From: Macrocystis pyrifera
Lineage: Eukaryota > Sar > Phaeophyceae > Laminariales > Laminariaceae
Reading direction: 5' to 3'
Assembly: GCA_031763025.1 (NCBI GenBank)
Contig: JASSKH010000023.1
Location: 744,001-808,000, forward strand
Length of the DNA stretch: 64,000 nucleotides
This document shows positions 1-12,700 of this stretch, piece by piece (positions within the stretch are counted from its first letter, which is position 1; each line of letters begins with the position of its first letter). The translations under genes and the position numbers were made by a program. The notes beneath the pieces were generated by a model. The model did not search any database. It had not been told where the DNA came from and saw only the letters and a list, made by a program, of their open reading frames with translations.

Positions 1-39
1 GAACGAACGGTTTAATGTGAAGAACACACACACTCGTGC
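1..39 (+). mobile_element. LINE 3' tail fragment
   Basis: The first 39 bases share GAACGGTTTAATGTGAAGAA and the CA tail with the LINE end at 4208-4240. The rest of this copy lies outside the window. Confidence 0.55.
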
Positions 40-204
40 AAGCGTTATGTTTTGCGAGGCGCGCTGCTTGCCTTCAAAGATGCATTCGCCGGGGTACAGG
101 CAGGTGTGGTTGGGCACGGTTATACTTAGTAGATAGTAAATAACAGCAGGATTGTTCGAGGGTCGCGGGTCAGGTCAGGAAGTCTTCAAAATAACACAGG
201 TTGA

Positions 205-272
205 GTCAGGTCTGGTTGGATCGGGTCGGATTTGGTTACCCGATCCGACCCGATCCGACCCGACCCGCGGGT
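205..272. repeat. GACCCGATCC-rich repeat
   Basis: Runs of GATCGGGTCGG and its complement CCGATCCGACCCGATCCGAC flank a short centre, so the stretch can fold back. A similar GACCCGACCCGATCC run is at 48243-48350. Confidence 0.6.
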
Positions 273-592
273 TTTAGAAAGTCTTCGTGCATGAATGGTG
301 TACGTACATGTATTGCATGTATTGGTTATTAAAAGCTTCCTGTAGTAACATTCCATCGTGTCTTGACAGCAGCGGTCTGCGATCAACGGTGCCTCTCTGC
401 TGCGATTGCCCAGAGACTCTCGTCCAGGGCGGCTTCGTACCCACGCATTGATTCATTGATGCCCGTAACCAGCGCTGTACCTACGTAGTGTATGTTCTGT
501 TGGCACGACCCTCGTTTGAAAATTCAACTCCGTTCAGTTCGTCGCCGGTACGGAATGCCACACAGGCCCAAACACAGACACAGAAAGCACAG

Positions 593-703
593 TGTCGCTT
601 CGCTCGTCAACCTCAAACCTTTGCAGAGACTACAAATTGTGGCGAGCGGCGTCATGCACCATCTCCTGCGACAGGCAGAATCGGGACCAACTGCTTTTAC
701 CAG
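593..703 (+). CDS. Armadillo gene exon A1 (first seen)
   Basis: Reads VASLVNLKPLQRLQIVASG and onward to SGPTAFTR, an armadillo-like helix pair. The best acceptor is the CAG at 590-592. No ordinary GT donor keeps the phase. Ending at AG703 with a GC donor (GCGAGA) leaves two bases that join the next exon as an Arg codon, giving TR-NCSVGALCNL, a typical armadillo helix start. Start and GC donor are both inferred. Confidence 0.5.
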
Positions 704-3700
704 GCGAGACGCCCGAGCATTCACATCTGTGTTCATGTCTGCATTCGTATGAAGAGTATTCCAAGCCGATCATAAACGAACGTACAAGTACGAGGTCTGT
801 TGTACTACTCCATCGACAGATCGTGCATGTTTTATGTTTCTCGTTCGAGATCATTTCGTGTGGGGGAGGGGGTGGCCAACAGCCCTCGGCATCACGCCGA
901 TTCAAACAGCCACTTGGCTTTGCGAAAGAGACCTTCCACACAGCTCATCAGTCGGTTTGAAAGATCTGCACCCTCCGCCGCCGCATGGTGACGTCGAGGA
1001 AATGCAGGGGAAAGGATAGGATTAGTTAGGATTAGTTATCATTAGTCATCAGTAATAGCCGGCGTCGACTAAATCCATAGCCAGGCGAATCGACGAGAGG
1101 GGAAAGTGCTGAACCTTGTCGTGATAAAAAAACAAGGCGCATACTGTACTAGGGAGGGGGGAGGAAGAGGAGAGCATTCTGCTATGTGACCCCGGATCTG
1201 AGTTACGACTAGGGAGGATGGAGAAAGAACCGGAGGGCGAAGATACTACTAAACGGGATGAATAATGTATATATAGGATATTATAAATGGACTGAATCTC
1301 GAGGAAACAAATAGAACGTATAGTCACTTTGACCTCTCTCTGCTGGGGTAGAAATGGTCATGCGGCTCAAGAACTACGGCAAACAACATACTGGAACGAA
1401 AAAACAAACGGAAAAGGCAAGCCTTGCCCTAAAACCTTTGACCTCGATTATGAAGAAAACTCCGTCAGTCACACACCCCGCACAAGGAACACCTTTAATT
1501 TTTGGGGAATTCCACCGGTTCGTTTGCTGGTGATTCGGTGTGCCCGTTGATCTGAGTTATTGTGAGGATTCTACTGGACCTAAAACTCTCAACACCTGTC
1601 AATGACCACTCGCAGCACGCGAGGCGGCATCCCGCTACAACTACGCGATGGCGTACGAAAAAACAGCTTGAACGGCCTATTTTTGTGGCAGGCCTGGCAG
1701 GTCGCTACACCATTCTTCCGCTTAAGCTTCGTCCACCATCCGTGAGACTTTGACCTTTAACCCTTCTAGTACCGCAATGCACGTGTACCTAAATCCTACA
1801 CTATTTTCAAGTACTATATCCCCCCAACGGGAGAGCAGTTCTCAAGGCTAAAGGGGTTAATCAACACACCATTTGCTCAGTTTGACTCCGCTCGCCTCTG
1901 TTTTTTTTTTTCAAACTCCCTTGCCACGAGTTAGGAACTGCTCGGTGGGCGCCTTGTGCAATCTCGGACTGAAGCCGTGGATGACCGCCGACACCTGCAG
2001 GGAGATAGGAATTGTCCGAGTCATTATCGCATCCATCGGCGTCGAGCTCGCCGCGGGAGAAGGCGGGTGAGCTAAGGCTTTGCACCCCTCCAGAAATGGC
2101 CGAATAAAACGTATCACTCCGTACGTAAATATAAGCACCGTTGGGATTCGATATTGGCATGCGAGCGGTACTTACAAGTAAGTACAGGGCGGTACCAGTC
2201 TATCAGATAATGTTAAAGATTGTTTTGTGTATTAATAATCTGTTTTGAATTGTTAGGACCGGACCGTCCGTTTGGTTACTACTAGTAATTTGAAAATCCT
2301 TCCATTTACGCACAGAGCGGTTTGCAGCAATATTGATATTCGTCCGATCTCAACGATGTCAAGTCACGATCGCCAATATGTTTCACGTTAAACGCGACAA
2401 ACGGTGATCGAAAGGCCTCCCACATAGCCTCTCAAGCGGTTTGGTCCCGACTATCAGAAGTATCCCGGCTCGGCTCGGTAGAGAGGGCGACTTGGTTTGG
2501 GCACATCGGTCATCTCGTCGAAGGCTGCGGCCAAAGCCGGTAACATGCTCGATTCAGAAAGTAGTCAGCGTGAGGCACTTTCCAAATTTCGATGCAATTG
2601 ACCGATTATTTTTAAATGCTTGAACACGACAAGCGAAAAACAAACACCTGGCATAAGCCAAAAAAAAGACAAGAAAACGTGCTAACAAGTTATATTATTT
2701 GTTTTATTTTCTGAGGCAGCTCTATACGCCCCCCGTACCCTGACCCTAAGGGAAATTTGGATGTGCAACCCGGTGAGCAACGAATGCCAAGGCCTACCGT
2801 ACTGTGGGTATTCCGGCGATAAGGCATGCCTTCTTAGGGTGCCTTGTTGGATATTTCGTTCCTCAGTGCTGTCAGTGCTGTGAGTGCTGTGAGCGCTGTC
2901 AGTGCCCTTAAGGAGCCTCGTGAGTGAGAACCACGTACTTTACGTTGGTCCATTTGTGCTACCCACACCGTAGCAATGCGGACCACTTCGCCAAGCTTCG
3001 ATCAGCCCACCACGAAGTCCTTCTGCGAGTCATTGGTTTCCAGCGCCGACTACGCACCGACCACACAACCCTCTCGTATGCGAAGGCGCTCAGGATAACA
3101 CGATGCGAAAGTATCGAAACGACCATCCGTAAACGGCGACTCTTCTTTGCGAGGGTTGTGGTGCGGCAACACGAGGGGCGATTGCCCAGTCGGTTGATGT
3201 TCGGGACGATCGCTGGTGGGGGGAGCCCGAAAAGAGGCGGGCAGCCCAAGACTTGGCCTAGGGCCATTGCTGAGGACCTTAGAGTGTTCAAAGCCACCGA
3301 GGGATCAACGGAAGACTCCCCCTTAGTCTTTGGAGTTGGGACCGCACTGTGGCCCACTGCAGCAAAACAGACGGGAAAGTGGTACCGGGGAATCCTCGAA
3401 GCAGCTGAACAGTTCATGGGCAGGTGGCACGAGGCTGAGGCAAAGCTGAGTAGACAGCGCCGTGCATCCGCTGCAGGTAGTGTTAGAGGGAATGGGGGGA
3501 GGGGTAACAGCAGGAGGGGTAGAAGGAACACCGTACAAGTGTATGGGGGCAGGGGGGGGAACAGGAGGAGTAGAAGGGAAACCGCGGTAGAAGAGAGTAG
3601 CAGAGAGACCGCAGATAGGGTAGCAAGGTACCAGGCCGACTAATAGGTTGGACCTTTCTTTGCTACTCGTACCGCCAACTGCTGCGGCCGTTCGGTATGC

Positions 3701-6700
3701 ATTTTGATTTGTTTCCCTTCTTATCCTTATGAAAGAAGTACTACATAGTGGGTGGGTGACGAGCGTATTTTGGCCCACTCACTATTGCTCTTTTTACTTA
3801 GTTAAGTGTTCACCGGGATGCATATTATAGCTCCCTTTTTCCTTCTCGTATCTTTCCCCTTGCACGTCCCTTTTGGCTCATGCTCGGGGTAAGTATGTAC
3901 GTGTCTGAGCTTTGGCTTCCCATTTTATTTATTTATTTGGGATTCTTCTCCTTTTCTTTTTCTTTTTCTTGTTCTTTTTCGGTTTGGTTTCTTCGTTGCT
4001 TCTCTTTCTTTATGGTGTAATTTGGTTGCTGGCGTATGTATGTATGTTGTGTCGGCCGCACCTAGTGCGAAGGCATGGTATTGCGTAGGCTATTAATGCA
4101 TTACGGTGTGTTATCTCTGTGTCGTAGTCTGTGACCACAGAGCTCGTATCTTTCTAGGGTGAAGAATCAGCACGGACACTGGGCTTGCTGGATGTCGACG
4201 AGTAGAAGAACGGTTTAATGTGAAGAACACACACACACTCATCAATCCCGCATTGGGGCCTCCGTCCAGCGTCTACGCACTGGGTTGACTTGTCCCATAC
4301 CATGCCGGTACCTGCCATGCACCGCATAAAAAACGGAACGCACCCTCGTGAGAGTTGCCTTGCTCAAGTCTTCTTGTGCCAGGGATCAATAGCTCAGTGT
4401 AATAGTTCAGTGTACAGCGATAATGTAACGTACTTCACGACCATTTTCCGCGGACAACCGCCATAATTTTTCCGTCCCGTTTTCGTTCCCATCGCAGAAC
4501 GTCTGCGCTCGCCGCCAAGGCCTTGTGGGGCCTTGTTTCGCGAATGGCGGAGGACAACCAATTCATCGAGGACTGCCTGGCGTTGGGGTTTGTCGGTAGC
4601 CTCTGCGACGCTATCAACGGAGCAGTCAGCGCGTTCATGACGCCAAACAAGGTGCTACACGGGATACGAGTCGGAAAAAAAAATGGTTGAACCGATTCCA
4701 CACTATTGCGGGGGGGACCTTTTGTGTTTGTTCTTCAAATTAAACCGATCTTTCTACACTTCGACATCCAGCACGTCCAAGTGTCCGTGCCGATTCTTCA
4801 ATCCTACATTAGAGAGATGCAAAAATTGTGGTCTCAAAACTACACCACAGAGATACGACATTGTTATGCAGCGAGCAGAGTAGAAATGCAATGCCATGAT
4901 ATCGTACTGGATACGACAGGCGCAGCAGGCGCAAGCCGGCAATCGAGACATAGTAAGGGTAACCAAATACGGTGTGTGAACATGGGGGGACAACATACAA
5001 AGAGTAGTTTTTGAGTCCATCGCGGATTCTGATGAGTACCAGTATGGTCATGGTTACGGTATAGCCCCCCCGTAGCACGGAGCGACGATAAGAGTACGCT
5101 AAAGTCATGAGTTAGAATCTACACGTGAGTAGTGCTTGCGACTTGGCTCAGCTTCGACGTAGTGGTTGAACTCCACACTACACTATTAATGAGTGTTCAC
5201 ACCCAAAGGGATGCGTGCCTCACGCTGTAGCGTTTCGATTCTTGGAGGAAGGCTTTGGATACTCATTCCTTTGCGTTCAGTGATGTTCGCTTGTTGAGCT
5301 TGTTGAGTGATAGTCAAAGGTTTATGACTCACGAGTTATTGTCCATTCTTACGAGGTTGATCCACCTGCGGCTCAAGCTGTGGCAGTCCACACGGACTCA
5401 TCACTACTTTTTTCACTCCAAGATTTTCCCACGACTTTTTAGTCAGGCCGCCGGGGCTAAGGTTAGGGTTAGGGCTTAACGTGAAGCAAGCGTTTTTTCA
5501 ACAATTTTGTGCAAGCAAGCAAGACCGAGGGTTTTTTTTACAGCCCCCGTTCGTTTCGCAAGATCAGCGGCCGACCGATACGGGGGGGGCACGCACGCAC
5601 GTTCACACGGACTCCGTAGGTTGGTAGAACATCTGCATAAATGTGCACCTGCGACCTTTACACAAGCGACCGTGGAGTGGCAAGCATATATTTAGTAGCT
5701 ACTGGCGACAGCGCTGGGAATGGGTTGTGTTTTTCATGTTGGTGTCATTCATGATGGTTGGTAGCTGTGAAAGCTTCAAGGTTAGACCCGCCGGACCCGA
5801 TCCCACCCATATGAGACGTGAGTATAATATGTCCTGTTCTTGATCCTGTTACTATTTGGCTGCCAGTGATACGGGAAGGTATACCACAGCTCGTTAGTAC
5901 CGTTCCCTTGCGTGGTGGTACTGTTGGACACCTATTGTTTTGTAGTGTATGTTTCCTTCCATAGAGTGTACTGTATGTTTCCTTCCATAGATATGTTTTT
6001 TTTTCTTTAGCCTTTTTTTGTCACCACGGGCCAGATTGTTTTTAAACGAGCAACTCTTCTGAGAACCGTTTAATCATCGCCATCATCGTCATCGTCATCA
6101 TCATCTTGATGATGCACCGTCCGTCTTTGATATCAGGTTTCCAGGAAAAACGTCGGGGAGGAGGAGAAGGATGAGGAAGAGGAGCAGGAGGAAGGGCCTT
6201 GTGGTCGTGTTCCCCCGCCTGAACCAGTTTCCGATCGTGCTTCGGGTAAAACTGGCGGTGCTGCTGCTGCTGCTGCTGCTGCTGACGCTGTTGCTACGGC
6301 CGGGAACACGCTAGCCCGAACGCAGAGGAAGAACACCGTCGAGGTTTGACACGTACTGCACCTTAGGCCGTGCTTATGTAGAGTGATGCTTGCTACGATC
6401 GGCGATAAGAGTGCATCTATGAATAGTACGTACCGTAGCAGTAGCAGTAGTTTCTGAGGATCCTCAGTGGAGGAGCTCTACACCCTAGCCTCCACTCTCT
6501 GCGACGAGGTGCCGCGTTGATCGCCAGCCAATTAACGCGGGAGTAGTAACCCTGGGCGAAAGTCTCCGGCTGGTCGCAGCAGGAATTCTCATTGCTCCCA
6601 AACTGTATATACGAAGCAATACACGACGCAATGTTACAGCAGTAACTTATACAGCCTATAGTAGCCCACAGTAGTGTAGCCCACAGTAGCAAAGTTGGCT

Positions 6701-9700
6701 TGCGTCGCCTTGTCAGGACAATGGAAGTGCGATCCCCTGAACAGCAACAGCATCACGGTCTTGGCATGTGTGTGACATTCAAAAATAAGGTACATACTCC
6801 GAACGGCATTCATGCGATATCGGGTAATTGCTCTACTGTATTGGCGCAGTGCCCTTAAGGTGGCCCAATGCCCTTTTAGCACTGTTATTACATACTGCAG
6901 TTCCCTTTTTGGGGACAAGCTAGTCAAATTCCAACACGGGATGTACCTATGAGGTACCCCTCAGTGCCTTTCATGAGCCCCATCAGTCGGAAGTTTTGGC
7001 CCGAAGTGCTGTTAACCCTAATTGTAACCCCTGCGCCTGTATTCCCAGCGACATTCCATGGTTTCGGCACCAATACACTATATATACTACGGTAAGTAGT
7101 TCTGCGTGCGAGCAAGCGCGGTTTCATTTGGAGCGACAAATACTGCGTACTATTAAATAGTCTCCTTGCTACGTACCAGGTATATCCGTGCTGTTTCTTT
7201 CTTCGCGACGACTGCTTGATGGCTTCTTTGAGGACGAGTATTTCCAACACATGTGCATCGTAGCATGATGTCAGCATGTAACGAGTCGTGCTCCAAATCG
7301 TTTCGAGAGCCTTTGCGCTTCGAAAAAGAAATGCCCTGAGACGGTGTCAGTCCATGGAAAAAATGTAACCAGTACATACATATTAATAGTAGAGCAGTAC
7401 ACGTTCTACTATTTAATGAACGCCCCGTACTGCCTTCCCTTGCTACGCTTGTGGTTACTACTCTAGGCCTGCTTGAGGGCTCTTCATGCGATTCTGAAGC
7501 ACAAATGGGTGCGATTGGACCCCGTCGTCATTAGTTCCAAGGAGCTCTTGCTAACGACGCTGGCAAGCTGCGGCGTCGAGGCAATCCAGGCATGTGTGCG
7601 TAATATATAACGCTTAGTGTGCGCCGAAGAGAAAAACAAAAATCATGTCGATTTTGGCATCACGAAGCACAGTAGCAACGCCCCAGCATGTTTCGCTGCT
7701 ACGCTGTCGCGACATGTAGCGGAAATGGCAGATTTTTTAGTAGCGCGCTGTGCGTACAACATGTTTTGAACAATTAACCACACGTACGTGTCATATTTTT
7801 TTTTTTAATTGATGATGTTGTAATTGATGTTGCTGATGTTGTTGCTGATCTCACATTAGCGCATTGCCTAGCCCGTGGTGACACGGAAACGAACGCGGAG
7901 GTCTGCCATAAACAGTAGCAACAGGTAAGGCCGGAAAAAGTAAAGCACACGTAACACATATCACACCCGTACTGCACCGTCCTTGCTGCCTATATTCAGG
8001 TGGACGAGGTAGCCTTGGCCATCATGTGCAATCTTACTCACGACACGTGCTGCGAGATAGACCTCCTAGGAGCGACGGGAGCATTGGAGCATGTGCTGCG
8101 ACAGGTGATGAACAAACCCCACCTTTTGAATTTCCTTGGAGCCGAGGAAATACCTGCGCGCATGATACATACCAGGCAGCGTGATTGGTTTTTAGTTTCG
8201 GAATTTCTTTTCGTGGGTTATGACAGTGCCGGTAGGTGACCCCTGTACACTGTGCACAGGGGTTCCTTCAACAGGTGCCCCCCCTTCTCAGCGCCATGAA
8301 CAGAAGATGCGGATTACGCTTTGTTCACGGTCTTGTACGCGAGTCGGCTGGCTGACTGGCTGGCTGGTATCACCCCCCATATACCATTTACTCTGTGGCT
8401 CAAAGCTGGCGCAAGCGGGCCTGCTTGTCCACTTTTGTATTTTCATTTTCACCTTCGATTAGACTAATTGACCTATTTTGCTCGTATACATATTCATAGG
8501 ACAGGCTACTGAGCTACTCAGTCAGCGCTGACAGTCGGGGAGTATATCCGTAGCTCGGTGGCGTGTGCTACATAAATGAGCTGGGCGGACCAACAGCAGT
8601 CGCTAATGCGTGTGGGTTAGGGTGGTCCCCGGGTAGTTTTTGCAGCGATTCGATGATCGCCGTTTAACGAAAACTCCGCCGACATTGTCGACAGCGCCCG
8701 TCGGTGCCAAATGCGTTGGGAACAAGACACACAGCTTCCGCTCGTCAAGCATGTACGACTCGGGGCGGAACCATGAAGACCGCTTGGTCCCCAGGTTGAT
8801 GTCTAAACGGACCTTATCCTTGTATGTCATCCCAAAGTGGGAATCATCAAGCGATTCCATTGCTGTAGTTTTTTTCATTACTGTGCATGCTCTCGGCACT
8901 TGAACCTTTCCTGCGCTTGAACCTCAGCGCCTACTGTATTACGGGGAGCCATAGTAAATAGGACCTACGGTACACACTAAAACCTATATATTTACCTATT
9001 TTTACCTACAATATTTGGTCCTATTTATTATGATCCCCCGTAATAGTACGACCACCAAAAGACAGCAGCGCATGAAATGTTTTTTAGTTTGCTACTCAAG
9101 TATGTTTCCCCACCGCAATGTGTTATCTCTGACCCTAAGGCGCTCTCTCCAAGCCGAGCGGTGTTGAAGCACGTGGCCGGCGTCCTGGGAAACCTGGCGC
9201 ACGTTTTACAAGCCACTCCCACTGGTTGCCATGCGGTAGAAGGGAACGGGGTCATCACAGTTTTCGACGCTCTGAAACGACTGACCGACACGGACGAACA
9301 GGTGTGAACTTGGATTTTGTTCAATCGCGTCCGATCGCGTCAGACGAAGCTCGAGACAGTTTTCAGAGCCATGTCATTACAGTTCGGTGCCACTGCAGTG
9401 CGGTAGAGGGCGGGTACGTCTGGGCAACACCACCATCTAGCCCTCGAGCCATGCCACAGCAGTGCAGTGCCACTGCAGTGCGGTGCAACTACAGTGCTGT
9501 GTTGTTGGGCAGCACCACGATCTAACCTTAACCCTCGACCCATGCCAAGCCACCATATGTCACTACCGTGCGGTGTTGTTGGGCGACGCCAACCATCTAT
9601 CCCTCGAGACATGCCAAGCCATTGAAGCAATGCGATGCCGCTACAGTGCGGTAGAGGAATGATGCGTTTGGGCCCAACCGTTCCTGGCTAACGGGGCTCC

Positions 9701-12700
9701 TCATACAGTGCGGTAGAGAAAGCGCCCAATAAGGCCATAAGGCATACCTTAACCCCTTTAGTGCCGCAGTCCCGATGTTGGGGACAAACCAGTCGAATCC
9801 CAAGTGATTTTTCCCCAAAACGGGACTGCAGTACTAAAAGGGTTAACATGTGTTGGGCTAGGCTAGCTACGAGGCTAAGGTCGCGCTTTCAGTTTCTTCT
9901 CAAAAGTCGCTTTTTTAGTTTTAGAAGTTTACAGCTCGTTTTTTTTTTGTTCAAACCCATTGGAAAACAATATACTTCTCTACAATACGTAAGTTGAACG
10001 ATTCCGCACTTTCGGCGGCGATTCTTGCACTAAGGAGAACAGGACTCAGTTGCCTGGTTGGCTTCCAGGGGGGAGATATCAAATAGCAAAAGGCAGAAAG
10101 GACCACATCGCATTACAGCAGCAGAATATTCTCGCATGTTGCGGGCTACGGCATCCATGGGGGTTGATTGAGTGCTCCCCTCTCCTCTGCCGTTTTTTCG
10201 TGGTTTCTTCGACGTCCTCTCGCCGTGTTGCAGTGCCCTAACCCTAACCCTAAGCGTAACCGTAACCGTACCCCTTATCCTAACCCATATTTTCAGCGCC
10301 TCGCGTTTAGGTCCAGCGCCATCTTGTACGAGCTCACACTCAGGCGCAACTACGCCAGCATATTACCTGACCTGAAGGGTTTGAGCGATATCGTCTTCAA
10401 GCTCTTCAGGTACGTAAGGGTCTGAGCGATATGGTCTCCGAAGCTGTTCAGATGAGGGTCTGAACGATATCTTTTCCAAGCTCTTTAGATACATGAGGGT
10501 CTGAGCTATATGGTCTTGCACCCTGTTCATAAACGACCTACGTACGTGTACACGTTGCGCTTTCATGCCGCGTGTAAAACTAGTTAGCCCGATTCCCCTG
10601 GTCGGATTATCTGCGCCTCAGGACGCGCAAGTGTAGCCCGCATATTTCGGACGATGATTTGGGTTTGTCTGCTATTTCCGTGGTAAGGGTAAGGGTTATC
10701 GAAAGTGCAGGCACAAATTGAGCGCGGAATACCACGGTGTATATCGCGCCCGGGACGTTAACAGTTGGGTCTCTAAAACAGATATCGCTCGGTGTGGTAT
10801 ACTCCGTGAGGGTGGTATACAACGTATAGGGTGATAAACACCGTCGAATCCGGTAGGAACCAGCCAGAAAAAAGTGAAGATTTGTTTTTTTTTGTTACGC
10901 GGTAGGCACGTAGCAGGTTATGATACTTCCAGTGTTAACGAATATTTTGACAAGCTTCGGTCTTTGCTGGTTCTGGCGATTGGATCGATGTGATCGAAGA
11001 GAAGGTGATGGATTTCAGCAACTCAGAGCTCTTGAGGAGAAAACCCTGTTGAATGAGGCCAACAACATACCGGTACCAGTATTCCCGAATGCCCTGGCGG
11101 ATAGACATGGCTTGTGATACTCGATGCGTGCAGACCAATGCTTTGACTAACGGACCACTGAACCACCGACGACGAGTGGTGTATCCCTTAAGCACGGTAG
11201 ACGCGTGCGACGATAAGGGTGGCACTTTTTTCCTTATGAGGCAGTATTTATGATTGTTGTAATTGATGGGGCTTATTCTCAAGTGAGGAACTATTGCGTC
11301 ATTGAGCCAGTAAGCCATTACGCCATGCCGCATCGTTTTTAAGTTTTTTTCGCTACAGACTTACTGAACCTGCGTAGTGTGTATTGTGTTGCATTGTGTA
11401 TTGTGTCGTAAACCATGGGGTTGCTCACCGGGTTAAGCGTACACTTTTTCTTAAAGCCATTTCGGGGTGACTTACTAATAGTGTTAACGACTTACTAATA
11501 GTACTGATGACTTACTAATAGTTCTACTTACTTACTCATAGTAGTACAGTAGTGTATTGACTTACTTTACAGCAGTAGCAGTAGTAGTATAGAGCCCCTC
11601 AAGTGGGTATGATAATCTCGGATAAATTGCAGGTGCCCCCCCCCCCTCCCGCAGCATGCGGCAGTAGTCTACTGTCTACTGTCTGTTGTCTACTGTCTAC
11701 TGTCTACTGTTCAATACACTGTCTTACTGTTCTACGGCGTCGGGAGGCACTGACCACAATCGATACTGCTCAGGGCGTGAGAAACTGTGATGCACTACGT
11801 ATGATGTTGTTCGTTGTCATCCATTGAGCAGGTCTGGGTTGCCGCAAACACAGAATTACTCTCTCCAGGCGTTCTTCAACATGACACGCAACAAGGACTT
11901 CGCCATGGCCATCGCTAAATCTTACATGATGGAAGCGTTTGTCGTCGGATGCATGGTGCACACAGCCAGGCAAGCCGTGATGCAATCGAAGGAGATACCC
12001 CGCATTCGTTGCTTCGTGGATTGAATGTGTTCGTCAGAAACCCTCGATGTTTGGTTGCGCCGCTATTCCTTCGCAATCATGAGTCGGACTATCAATCACC
12101 GACAGACTCACCATTGAGCGCAACAATGTCAATCGAAGAATTGTCCTGGATTCTGCGTGTTGCCTGCTTCGTGACCGGTTGCCGACGCATGAAACCTATG
12201 TTTGTTGTGGCGGTTTCGTAACGAGCATACGATCCTGAAACGAATGACCATCGGCACCGTCGCGCCGTCCAACTAACTGTGCGCCGAGAAAGGATTACTC
12301 ACTTTCGTCCAACGCGTGCTGAACGTTACAAGGGATGTTAACAAGTACGCACAGACAGACGTCGGTGTGCAAGTGCATGTAAAATGCATACAAGCTTGCT
12401 GGCAAGTGCATGCAAGGCTCATGGTAGCATACTGGTATCTATACATATATATATGTAGTATTTTTTAACGCCGGCCTCGATCGCGGCTAAGCGCAACCGT
12501 GATCATCACAGGGGCGCGTGGTCAATCAACCGTGTAGGCATCCCCCGTACCTCGTCCCCGTCCCCGTCCCCGTCCCCGTCCCCGTCGCGGACTTCATCTA
12601 TTTCCGGATCGGTGCAGCTCGCGTTTGAAAGAGGTGTCTTCCGAAGTGCTGTACTACCTCATTTACAACCGGTGGACAAGACCGACAGCTTTAGAAGGGC

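Noticed and set aside
2959-3531. Minus-strand frame of 190 codons.
   Set aside because: It is antisense to the LINE frame, whose protein resembles known LINE sequences.
10237-10272. A telomere or chromosome end.
   Set aside because: Only a few units, surrounded by gene exons on both sides; similar short runs are scattered through the window.
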